Part shown: piece after piece, positions 10,259-22,168 of the stretch
Numbering within the stretch: position 1 is the first letter of the stretch
Layout: the number at the start of each line of letters is the position of its first letter
Assembly (NCBI RefSeq): GCF_004027225.2
Contig: NC_046358.1
Location: 862,911-926,910, forward strand
DNA length: 64,000 nt
Reading direction: 5' to 3'
Source: Strigops habroptila
Lineage: Eukaryota > Chordata > Aves > Psittaciformes > Psittacidae
The notes under the pieces: generated by a model
What the model was told of the DNA's origin: nothing
What the model saw: only the letters and a program-made list of their open reading frames with translations
Databases searched by the model: none
Program-made: the position numbers and the translations under genes

Positions 10259-13200
10259 CAGAGACTGCACTGGCTTGCCTGAGACAGAAGGTGAGTTCCT
10301 GACCCACTCCCATGGTATGTTTGTTATCCCATTAACACACTCCATTTGCTGTGGCCAGAACAGCATCACACCAGATAACTGTCCAGAAATGTTCATTAAC
10401 AGTGATATAGATCCCTCAGGTAGTCTAAATCTGTGCAAACCAAAGAAGACCTGCCCTGCAGTGGATGGGGAAACAAGGGAAAGTCACACAGGAAAATGTG
10501 GACAGCAAACTGGACTGCAGAGTCTGGTTGATAATGTGCATTAGTTGGGGCACAAGCTGAAACTATTCCTGGGAAGGGATAACACCAGAAGGGATACTGG
10601 GATGAATTTCTTTCTGTGTCTGGGGTCATCACATCTAGAACAGCTTGAGGTCAGTGTGGTCCCTTTCAAAACACTTGCACAGCTTTAGAGACCCACCTCG
10701 TGGTCAGTAGTTTGAAGGTCAGCTGCAAGTGGGATTCTCTTCCCAGTACAAGATGTGTGAATGCCACACTTTGAGCTATACATGTGGTAACACTGGGGTG
10801 CAAGGCAGTGTCTGAACACAAAGGGTGAGATGGTTCCTGTTGAAAAGGCCCGTGAACTAAACAGAGAGGAGGAAGAACACATCCGGTTGTGTAGCGATGC
10901 TCCAGGTTTTACACAAGCAAAGAGGTTCCTGCCAGAAAGGCAAATGCAGAACAAGGAGAAAGAACAAAACAGGCAGAAAAGTAAGGTAGAAATTAGGAGG
11001 AACAAGTTGAGAGTGAAGGGGCTCTTTGGCAGGTACCTTTGCAAGATGTGTCCAGGCAGTGTCACCCACAGAGCAGGATGTCACACCCACAGCTACCAGA
11101 TCAGACCAGTACGTCCCGCTGGGATCCTGCCACCAGTTTAGGCAGCAATGATGGCAATTCACTCCACCTAAGTCAGGCTGAGCACAGAGGCACCTAGCTC
11201 AAGATCTGGGCTTAATTTCACTTCAAAAGAGAGAGATGAGCACCTCCAGCACACAATCCAGCTTGCCTAGCACATGAATTGCTCTCAGGATACTCCTGGC
11301 TTTACCCTTTAAGTGGAGCAGCAGCAGCACTAGTCCATAAATAGGCACTTCAGGCAACAGGCTGCTCAAAGCTGGGCAGGCAGATCACCCACCATGTGCC
11401 CTGATTCCAGCAGGCTTTCCTTCAGACCCCAAGCCAGCAGCCTGTCACTGGGTATGGCTCAGTTTTCATCCCCAGGGTACAAATGAGCTTAGGGATGGAG
11501 TGGTTAAGCTGCTAACAAAGGACTTTCACTCTAATCCAGTCCTATACAAAAGGCATGGAGAAGAGCAAGTGTTACAGCTCTTGAGGAAAGACAAACCACC
11601 AGGAACTAACCAGCAGGAGCTGGTTCTGTGCTTGAGCTAAAATTCCTTCAAATGAGGGAAGTTAATTCCAACAGCATTTAGGAAAACTTTAAGAGACACT
11701 TGGATGCACATAGTGGGAATTGACTGCCCAGGCCATGCCTCTAATCTACCCCAAATCCCCCTAAGTAGAGGATGAAGGAATTAATGACTCCTTTTCTCAC
11801 TAACTTGAATCAGATACCAACTAAGAGGAAACAATGAATTACAGTAGTTTATTTTCACCTCAGCAATGGAGATTCCCGTGGTTTGGTAACAGGACCCTGA
11901 GCCCACTTCATGGCCCTTTACTCCATCATTCCTCATGGATTTCATTAGGACAGTCTTAATTATAAACACAGCCTTACGTCTTGGAGAAGAGAAGGTGCCT
12001 TAACCTGGTGTTTGCACTTAGCCAAGCAGGTATGTGCGTGCTTAAGCTGGAGCTTGAGACTGGTATTGCTCCCTGAAAATACCTGCTGCTTGGGAACACC
12101 AAGTGTAGTGATGCCAGAGGGAAATGAGGGGTTAACTGGTGTCCCAGTCACCCTCTACCATTTCATCCCACCTCCCCACCTACCTCCTTCCTAGCTGCAA
12201 TGCTCTAGCATCTCCCTTGCCTGATCATGGAAACGTGCCTGTACAAGAGAGCGTGTTCCTGCCTCACTTCCCCTCTTTCCCAATCAGTTTAAGATGAGTT
12301 TCCAGGAGTACCTAAACTATGCACTTGGCATCAGATACCACCTTTTGATGCAGACAGATTAAAGCAGATACTTTCCTTTTTGGTATTTCCTGTAATTCAG
12401 GAGATGCTTCTGATTTCAGGGGAGCCCTGTATGGATATAGATGGCAGAGTCAGCCTTTAACCAAAGTGCCAGTGCTGACCTGTGTTGGGATCACAGGAAT
12501 GGGCAAATCTTACACCAAGAGAGCGCATTTTCATTTCTTTGAGTCCTCGGAGCAATCACTAACTCACAGCAAAGACATAATGACTTTTCCTCTCTGAGCA
12601 TCCTGCTCTGTGATGATTCCCCTCTGAAGCCTCTGGTTTCCTCAGTGCCAGGGAGAGCCAGAGCAGCAGTTTCTGTGTCCCCATCTCAGCAATGGGTTTC
12701 TCCTGGTGGTTTGTTAGGGTTGTTTCTTCATTCCATCAACTGCAAGAGCATTTAGAGCATGAGTGCTGCTTGGCTGTTAGTCTTTATTGCTGTTGTAGGG
12801 CATCATTGTCACCTCCTATCTGCTGAAGTCACCACAAAGCAATGTGACCTCTCCCTTCGCACCAGTGACAGGCCACTATCAGGGTTGACTTTCCCAAACA
12901 AGATCATTTGCAGACAGAGTGAGTTCTGCTATGATTTATTTGAAGTGGGGAGAAGAGCCAAGAAGAGGAGAGGGACCTGCCTTTAACTGTCTGCTCCCTG
13001 GGTCCGATTTGTCAGGAGCATCCCTTGGCAGACAAAAACATAATGCAAGGCCTGGATGTCTCTCCCACCAGCCCAGCACAACCAGCAGAGCTCATCTGCC
13101 TAGCTGACAGCAGGGCTCCTCAGAGCACCGAAACAGCAACAGCCACAACAGCAGCAACCAGGAAAGCAAAAGCTCATTTGGCTCAAGTCGGGCAAGTTGT

Positions 13201-13721
13201 CAGAGGGTTTGGAGCGTAAAGGTCTCGTGTCTAATTCCTGCTGTTGCTTTGAAGTTCCCAAATCAACATGAGAGGCTGCACAGTGACACAGATGGCAGGC
13301 AGAAATAACCACGGCTGGTAACAGTCGCTTCCCTCCTCCCTTGGCTCCTGTTTCCTAGTGCTCTACAGACAGATTAGTTTTAGACCACAGTATGCATAAA
13401 AAGCTGCAAATCTCTACTTGATTTTCATTTAATTCCCCCTGAAGTGTTATCTCACAGCAATACTCTGGAAGCAGATTCCTGAGGATTGCCCCCATTTGAG
13501 GGGTGCTTGAATCCTTGGTGGGATTTTCTATTTGGTTTCTTGGCTTATACAGCAGCTGAGGCTGTAGGGAAAGGATTGCCCAAAATACAACCCAGAGGAA
13601 ACCTGTGTTCAGCAAAGACGCTGCATGTGGCCTATAAAGGGACTTAGTGTGGCCATCCTCCAGGGAAACAACCCTGCATCAGCTGGAGTCCTTCCCTCAA
13701 TGCCACCACATGTGGCAGGTT
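10259..13721 (+). other. CCDC9B 3' UTR and beyond, end unresolved
   Basis: No recognised gene. The first part must be CCDC9B 3' UTR. Two open frames stand out but cannot be assigned: 10830-11141 (charged, Lys/Glu-rich) and 12759-12986 (hydrophobic start like a signal peptide, six cysteines in all). The weak hexamer ATTAAA at 12358 is the only poly(A)-like signal noticed in the first 2.5 kb. Confidence 0.4.
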
Positions 13722-13964
13722 CATCATAGACTGGTTTGGCTTTGAGGGACCTTAAAGCTCCTCCAGCTCCAACCCCCTGCCACGGGCAGGGACACCTTCC
13801 ACTAGAGCAGGTTGCTCCAAGCCCCTGTGTCCAACCTGGCCTTGAACACTGCCAGGGATGGGGCAGCCACAGCTTCTCTGGGCACCCTGTGCCAGCGCCT
13901 CAGCACCCTCACAGGGAAGAGCTTCTGCCTCAGAGCTCATCTCAATCTCCCCTCTGGCAGGTTC
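13722..13964 (-). repeat. CR1 LINE 3' fragment
   Basis: Starts with a shortened reversed tail (TCATCATAGACTGGTTTGG) and shares the same core as the copy at 5724-6047 almost base for base. Both copies stop at the same CTCTGGCAGGTT junction region. Confidence 0.93.
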
Positions 13965-15887
13965 TAGTATGAATTGCTACAGCAGCAGTGGGCAGAGCTG
14001 GGATTAGCAAGAACCAGGGAAAGAGCATCACTCAGAAAGCTGGAAGTGCAGTGAGATCAAGCATTAAACAAAGAGCTTTACTTTTATTATTATAATGCAA
14101 AATTAGAAGTTTATTTATTCCTTTCGTGCCTCGTACCATGAATTCAAGTGCCCAAACCACTTTAATTCTTTGCTTCCACTCACCACTTGATATGATACTT
14201 AAGGAACAGGCAGTCCTGAGTGAATGGCCCCTGATCCAGCCAAGAGGCTGTGGGCTGGTGCCTCACGTCTGGTTTGTAATAGCTGCTGCTTTCACTGAAT
14301 TGCAGATGTTGGTGCCTGACCGTGCCCAGCTGAGGTCAGGCCAACACCTCTACATGATCCCATTACAGCAGGGGCAGGAGGGGTCTTTTGCACCCTGTGG
14401 TGTGTGAACTGTGGTAACCCAAGTTGTCTACAGATGAAGGACTTCAATGGCAAGGGCAGTGGGTGGTTATGCAAACCTGCAGGAGGTACTGGGCAGCTCT
14501 GGCCTGGTCAACTGGAAACCTTCGCTGTGTTGTGTCCATGTACCCACTGGACATTACACCAGAGAGTGACCTGAAGTGCCTGGCAGAAAACACGAGCAAA
14601 GTCTGTGCCAAGAACCCAAATTACAGACTCTGGATGAGCATTGTCTTGGAGGACAGAGTTAGTAGCAAAAAAGGGTGATTAATGTAACTAAGCCCCACAA
14701 GAGATGGTGAGCCTTGAGGAGATGCTTCTGGAGGGATGCACCCTCAGGGGTTATCAAGGCTGGTCAATAGCTTCCTACCTGGAGGTAGCAACTTCCCAGT
14801 GAATTTTGGGGGTTTTTCTCTGTGAAAAGCCCAGATTTGACAAACACCACACATGTACCCAAAATGTGTCAGCTTCAACACTTCATAAACCCAAACTGGA
14901 GTCCTCGTTCAGCCTTTCCAACCAGAAAATGTTCATGTTCTGGTTTAAAATAGTGGTGATTCCACTTTGATGTGGTGCAAGGTTTGGAAAATCAGTGTTG
15001 AAATAGATGGGTTTGTAAAATACAACCCACCAACCCCACCAGGAATGTAAAAATACCATCCCATTAACAAGTTCAGATTGTGGAATTTCCATCCAGTAGG
15101 AAACCCTGTGCCAGGTCACTTCACCTCATGCCAGCGACATGCCATGGATCTCCCACGTCCCAAAGCACAGCAGGTATCTGCAGCAGCAGTAAACATCAGT
15201 GATACAACATCTCCACCTGCCCTGCTCCTGGGCTTTGTGGAGCCCATGTCCCACACACACTAACACCCAGATTTCCCTCCCCACGGCAGATGCTGCTCAT
15301 GCACTGTCCTTGCAGCAAGCAGCCACCATGTGGGTGTCACAGCTTCCACTGCTAACATCTATTTATGGCACTAAAAGCCTCCAGCACCTTCAGACCAGTT
15401 GGAGATGCTGAGCAGAGAGTGTGGTGGGGCTTTCATCCTTCGCTTCAAATAACAAGGGATAAATATTTACCCGAAGTGCAGGCCTGGAATCCCTGGAGAA
15501 TGTCCAGCAAGGCCCAGAGGAGGAAACGCTCCACACAAACCACAGCAGCTTTGCCCTGAATTCTCCTGAGAAAATTCATCTTCACATCTTTAGAGAAGCT
15601 GCAGCTGGGGGTAGATTTCCAGAGCAGCTCCAGGGACCTGACCCTGCAGCTCTGGCTGACGTCAACAGGAGTGGGGCAGGCAGGGCCTGTGTGCCGCAGG
15701 ACGGACGAGGTCGGAAAGGGTCAGCTTCTGATGCAAACCAGTGCTGAAGGTTGGTGCAGGAAGCAGTACAAGCAGAAACCAACGCTCCTCAGTACAGTTA
15801 TGGAGCTACCAAGGAACATACCAGTTTCCTCAAGGTTGAAGAGACAAGAAGATAGCATCATTGTTCACAAACTGTGTAGCTGAGACC
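13965..15887. other. Intergenic stretch without a recognised gene
   Basis: I see no exon, RNA gene or repeat that I can name. The open frames are short and have no splice-site support. Confidence 0.4.
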
Positions 15888-15991
15888 ATCAGTGCCATGG
15901 GTTAGTGGTGGCCTTGGCAGCGCTGGGGAACGGTTGGACTTGAAGAGCTTAAAGGTCTTTCCCAACCTGGTTGATTCTAGGATTCTATGAT
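15888..15991 (+). repeat. CR1 LINE 3' end, short
   Basis: Carries CCATGGGTTAGTGGTGGCCT, then TTGGACTTGAAGAGCTTAAA, GGTCTTTCCCAACCTGG and the tail GATTCTAGGATTCTATGAT. It belongs to a different CR1 subfamily from the main one, related to the copies at 50257 and 53081. Confidence 0.9.
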
Positions 15992-16487
15992 CTGCTGTTA
16001 CATCTTGGAAGTTGGCCTCGGATTGGCAAGGTGAGGTCTCAAGGGCCTGACTTGAATAGCATCAGCCTCCCTGGTCCTTCCTGCAACCCACACCACCATC
16101 TGGAGCCCACTATCATGCTATGGGCATCTCAGACCCCAGAGCACATCTTAGTACCGCCAAAACAGAGAGTTTAGGCCTCATGCAGAATTAGAGAGTGGCT
16201 TAATATAGGACTTGACAGAGTTATCTTCATACTCTGAAGTGATGGAAAGCCCTTCCCGTGGCACAACATGGCAAAATACTGTTAACATTGGAAAAGAGAG
16301 GGATTATGTGAGAATGGATCAAGAGAAATATACTTGGACTGAAGGAACCCAGGGAAGGACTCCAGGAACATTCAGAGAATGGTTGTTTAGTCTAGCAAAT
16401 GAAGGCAGAAAGTGATGGAGTTGTGATTCACCACATTCGTGCTGGGGCAAGAATCAGTGTATTGAAGAGAGAATGCACTGAAGAGAG

Positions 16488-16668
16488 CTGGGCTGGGGCA
16501 GCCTGGAGAAGAGAAGGCTCCTGAAGGGGAGACCTTAGAGCAGCTCCAGTGCCTAAAGGGGCTCCAGGAAACCTGGAGAGGGGCTTTGGACAAGGGCCTG
16601 TAGGGACAGGCCAAGGGGGAATAAGCCAGAGGGGAGATAGATTGAGATGAGCTCTTAGGCAGAAGTTT
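16488..16668 (+). repeat. CR1 LINE internal 3' fragment
   Basis: Contains CAGCCTGGAGAAGAGAAGG, GAGCAGCTCCAGTGCCTAAA and the GGGACAGGCCAAGGGGGAAT run typical of CR1, and stops before the 3' core. No tail is present. Confidence 0.85.
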
Positions 16669-19600
16669 AATGACTTTAAAGGCCACCAGTGTCTTGGCTG
16701 TAAAAACTCACTCACGCACAGAGAGAAGGTGTCTGTAGTGAAAGGATAATGGTGCAAACCGGGACAGAGAATTGGGTACCAGCACTGAGAGCACAGGACT
16801 GTCAAAGAGCCCCTTGAAACCATTACCAATACACACAGAGCTAGCTCTGGAGCCAGGTCAGACTTGTAAAACACATGATTTTACAATACTTGGACCACCA
16901 AATGCAGCTCTGAAGTGCTGGTGCTTCCAGTAGCATTAAATTCCAGGAGTGTGGTGCTGCAGCACTGAGCACCCCTCAGCAGCAGGATACAGCCAACCCC
17001 ATCCATTGCACATGTAAGGACAATGAAAAACGTCTCCAGCAACAGCTTTGGAATCTTCAGTACCTCGGGTATGATTTCAGTGCAGTTCCACATTGGAAAC
17101 CCAAGGCTGTGTCCCAAAATGATTCCTTTAGAGGTGTCCTTTCTATGTGAGGGAAGCTTGCTATCACCTCTCTGCCTTTGTGGTGTTTCATGTTTTCCTC
17201 TTTATATCCCCCTTTTGACCTTTCTTGGGAGCTTGAGTGCAGAAATGTGCACCAGCAAAAGGCAGATCTGTGGGTTTAAACAGGGATGCAGAAAACGCCA
17301 GCTCAGCAGTTCTGAGCATCACCCAGGCATATGGCAACTAGAGGGAACAAGTAAGTCTGCCTTTCCCAACTAAAATCAACGCATCTGGGTCTGGAAGTAG
17401 CTACAGGGCAGCTCTGCTCATGGGTTGGTTTATTCACCAGAGAAAAGCTGATGCACCCGCATGCCCTTGGAGAACAGAAATGCTGTACCCCAGGCTCAGG
17501 AGAGGACCACAAAGCCCTGCCCCAAATCAGCCCCTTGTCTTCTTGCCCTAGGTGATGTTCAAGCACACAGGAAAACATGTAAGGATTGTTCCTGGGGCAA
17601 AAGGAGAGTAAAGTATTCCCATCTAACAGAGATGAGGATTGAGAGTGTTTCACCCAGATTCATACATTAGCTCACCCCAGGGCTGCTGAGCACCCCATTG
17701 CTCCTGTTGGATTTGTCAGGTGGGTACATGGTTATGGTGCAGTGGTGCCTCTGGAGCAGTCCCAGCAGTGCAGGAAGGTCAGGCTGAAACTCAGACATCT
17801 TTAATTTACTGCTCAGCAGTTCCCTAAAGACTCATAATCCCACTGCTGTCTCTGCTCTTGTTTCACAGGAGAACGTGCTGAAGGTGGTGGATGAGAAGAG
17901 AAGAGGAGCACAAGTTTGTCCTCCTTCTTTTACCTTCTATGAAATCATCTTTCAGCACCTGCCCTGTGCCCCTCAGCACCCATTCACAACACACGGGGTC
18001 CCCATCACCACTCCCTGCTCCCAGTTTTGGCATCACCCTTTCCCATCCGTATGCCAAAGGGCAGGGAAGGACACACACTCCCAAGCAACAAAGAAAACAC
18101 CATCACTTACCTTTTGTATTTATTTTGCCTCTCTTGCAGCTGTGTGGCAAGCCAATGACATGTCTACTGAATGCACTTTATCTTATTTAATAACTAATTG
18201 TGTTTAGAGCTAAGATTTAGGTTTCTGGGCACACCACCCCTTTCTCCCCCGAGGCTGGCAGGGCACTGCGGGTACCAGGACAGCCAGGCAGGGAGTGGGT
18301 GACTGACAAAGCAGAGCCTTAGGAGACAGGGTGAAGGGCGTTACGTTGTAGTTAGTAGGCGGGTGATACAGTAGTGTTCAGAGCAGCTCCTGTACTAGAG
18401 GTTTGTATGTGGTTGAAGTGTTGGCAGAGATGTGTGGTAGTTGCGTGGGTCGCGGGGCACAAAGGGGATGGAGCGTTCTGCAGAGTGGGGTGCTTTTGAC
18501 AAGCACACATCAACCACAGCATCAGCCTTTAACTGCTGATTTTCCTCCTCCTGTTAGATGTAGCAGGGCACAGGCAGTGAGGCTGAAACAGCACATCAGG
18601 AGACTGATTTTGCTAAGGGAAGCTGCTGCTCAGTGGAGCAGGTTTATATGCAGCTCAGCAAAACCCCGTGTCTGCTTCCTGACACCAGGCAGGTTGCGGT
18701 ACCTGGAGGTACTTGCAGCTCTGTGCCAGGCAGGGCTGGGAGGAGGACAGCACAAATACAATCATCTTCCTTCCCCACACTGCACAAAGGAGTTGGCAGC
18801 AGGACCCAGGCCAAGTTGGAGCTGAAGGTCTGAGGCTTCCAATCAAATGCTTTCACCTTCCTGGTTGTGCCTTTCATAGCCTTGTGCTTGAGTCAGAGGG
18901 CATCGGTTTTGACCTGGCCTTAAAAGACACCTTTCAAATGAAAGATCTGGATGAACACTGACAAGCATAAATGTGCAAGACTCCCAGCTGCTTGGGTTTG
19001 CAAGCTGCTGAGAGATTCCCAGCAAACTGGGACCTACCTGAAATAAGGCTATTGATTAAGGAGAAGGCAGAAGGCAGGCACAAGGAATAACACAATGTAA
19101 TATATGACTTCCAAATGACAACAGGATCTCACCCTCACGTTGAAGCGCTGCTCTAAAGCTTGATGCAGGAGCAAACACATGCAGAGATTTATTGGGGTTC
19201 ACTGCAGGATGCATCTGCTAACCTCGGGGTAAGGCTGGCACGTGTGGGCTGAAACACTGTATGCTGGTTTAATAAACTAATACTTGCACAGATAAACATT
19301 CTGGTTTTCCACGTACCTTACATCCACAGCACCTATCTCAGAAAGGACAAGCCTGGGAGTTCCCTCTGTGTGCCAAATTCAGGGGAGGTTTCTGGCTTCA
19401 GACCAGGTATTATCAAGAAACAGAGTGTGCAGTTGTTGTGTTATCAGGAGAAACATCTTCATCCAGACTGGGTTTATTTGGACTTACCCAACAGATAAAA
19501 GAACAGACAGATAGAAGACAGATTGCAGAACTGCTCCAGGTCCTGGAGATCCTCCATCACTGGTGAAGGCTGCTTTTCCTTAGCTGACTGGCTCAAATCC

Positions 19601-21952
19601 CTGCTTTAGATTGCTTATATTTTTTAATTTATTATTCTATTTTACATCAGGCCCTTGACCTCAACCTGGTCCAGCCAGTGCAAGTCATTACCAGCACACA
19701 CCAGAACTGGTTTGCCTCATGGTCCACACAAAACACAGTCTGAGATAAAGAGCTTGCTGCCCCTCGGCAGCAGTTGGATACACAGTCAGGTAGAGACACT
19801 GCCACTGCCCCTGGTCCAGCCCTGCTGCTATTCACTGCCTCAGGCTCCTTTCTGAAAGGAAACCCATCACTTTTCCCCCTTTCCCTCCTTTTACTCCTGC
19901 AAATCCAAGTAACTTTGCATATAATGATGCCTAGGAAGGAGTGAGTCTGTACCAAGCTTCAGGGCTGGGACTGCACAGGTAGTGCCTGTTCCAAGTGGAT
20001 TTTTCCTGCTCATTCCCACTTTGCTCAATGCACTTTGGCTGGTGCCTGGGTTGGCATTTTCTTAGAGAACTGTGGCTGTTTCTTCTTTACAGTAAGACTG
20101 AAAGGTTGAAAAGCTGATGTAGAAGGATTATTTATATGAAATAAAAGTTGTAATGAGGAAAAAGCTCCAGTTTCTTCATGTTTCTCGGTCCCACACGTCG
20201 AGTTTTCTGCATTGAATCAGTAATCTCTGCTTTTTAGAGCAGCAGCTCCAATTCAGACTGCTCCCCCCCTTAGGAAAGGGCCTGTCCCACCCCAGGAGCT
20301 CACCACAGAGCTGACAACCTGCACTTCTCACTGCCACAGCACTCTCCTTGCAGGCAAATGTGATGATGGCAGCTTGCAGAGTGCAGAGTCATCTGCCTGC
20401 AGAGGCACCTGATTCCTCCCAGCAGCAGTGGGGAGCTCAGGGATGTTGTGGAAGTTATTCCAGCTCTTCCAGACAATGGGAAACCAGCAGCACCTCACAC
20501 AGAACACCTTGTTCTTTCCAACAAATGAACACTTACTGCTGGACACTCCTCTGGTTGGCAAAATTTATCATCAGGTTCAACGCAGCAGCTCTGTAGCTGA
20601 AATTCATATCAAAATGCATTTCAGTACTAGTGAATCAACTCTTGCATAAAGAGAGCAATTTAAAAACCTTCAAGCCAAGGACAAAGAATACATCTGGATA
20701 AAGTTGGAGACACTTCAGTTTCCACAGCTTTACCAAGACAATCACTGCAGGAGGCAACACCACAAGATCTGGTCAGCAGTTCCAGCTCTCCAGCCGCGTC
20801 TCAACAGTCTCATACCTACAGCAGCAGACCACAGTGAGGCCCTATATAGACTCTGGAAGCAGAAATGACAGAACAGTCAAACAGTCCCTGCTTTTCCACA
20901 CCAGTTCCCCTCCAGCTCAGTTGGTTGCTAATGGCACAGGAGCCTGAAGCTAAACTGGCATTCAGTCAGAAATGTTTGTATTTAAAGCACATAATACAGC
21001 AGTTGGTGCTTTTTAAGTTACGTGAAAGCTTTCTAAGTCAATTAGGGGCACAGGAGCAGGGCACAGGACTGCTGGGAAGTTCCAAACGTTGCCTGCTGCC
21101 TTCCCTGTACAGCCCCAGCAGCTACTGGTGCAAAGCTCATGCACTGGGAATGCCGCAGCCATTCCCCGATCACACCAGCTTAGCGCAGCAACACCAGGGC
21201 AGCCCAGGTCTGAGCTCTGCCCAGCACAGAGCCACGCTCCACCTCCTTACCTTGATGCTCCAGCTCGGGTATGACTGTTTCTCACCCCATTCCCCTCTCC
21301 ACACACTTTGGCACCTCCAGGACTCAGGCAGCCATCGGTGACACGCGCACCCCCATGCATGGCCCTTCCCAGAGCAGCCCGGCGAGATGAGCTCTGACTC
21401 CTCTGAAGAGATCCCTGATGCCCAGAAGCAGCCACTGAGTGTTACCAACATTACACCAGGAGGCTGCTTCAAAGCCACACTCATGAATTAAGCCAAGAGT
21501 AAAAATACCACCACCTTCCTTGTCAGAAACAGCCCAGCCCCAGGATTAAAAGGGTATGTACAACATCAGTTGAGACCACGAGAGAAAAGGTAGCTCCTCG
21601 AAGCTGAAAACAGGAGCCAGCTGCTGGAGCGTATTACATGCTCCAGTAACTTTTCCAGCTAGTTCCCTTCCTTCTGGTCCCTCTGCACGCGAGTTACACC
21701 ACATGCACTCACTGAGATCAGTGGGACAAGACCAGTGTGTGCAGGCAGAGGGCAAGTATTGTGTGTCAGTAAATAGGTGTAAGCCCAGAAGCATCTATAT
21801 GAAAAGAAAGAACCAAGGAGGTTTCAAAAACCCTCCTCTGATCCAGATACACTTTTGACTGGACATTAGTTAAGTCTTCACTTATTATTCCTTTTAGGGA
21901 ATGCTTCCGTTGGACAGAGCTTGCAGCTCAAACCCTCCTGTAAAGATCTGTA
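16669..21952. other. Intergenic stretch between CCDC9B and INAFM2
   Basis: No supported gene. AATAAA occurs on the + strand at 19271 and 20140, either of which could end a very long CCDC9B transcript. On the - strand AATAAA is found at 19633-19628. Two places look like isolated exons (after TTGTTTCACAG at 17869 and after CCTCCTGTTAG at 18557), but I cannot connect either to a gene. Confidence 0.35.
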
Positions 21953-22168
21953 AGGAAGCTCTTCCCTGTGAGGGTGCTGAGGCGCTGGCACAGGGTGCCC
22001 AGAGAAGCTGTGGCTGCCCCATCCCTGGCAGTGTTCAAGGCCAGGTTGGACACAGGGGCTTGGAGCAACCTGCTCTAGTGGAAGGTGTCCCTGCCCGTGG
22101 CAGGAGGTTGGAACTGGATGAGCTTTAAGGTCCCTTCCAACCCAAACCAGTCTGGGATTCTGTGATCT
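21953..22168 (+). repeat. CR1 LINE 3' end
   Basis: Forward copy of the main CR1 family core, starting within GAAGCTCTTCCCTGTGAGGG and ending with the tail CTGGGATTCTGTGATC. Nearly identical in the core to the copies at 48810 and 56060. Confidence 0.95.
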
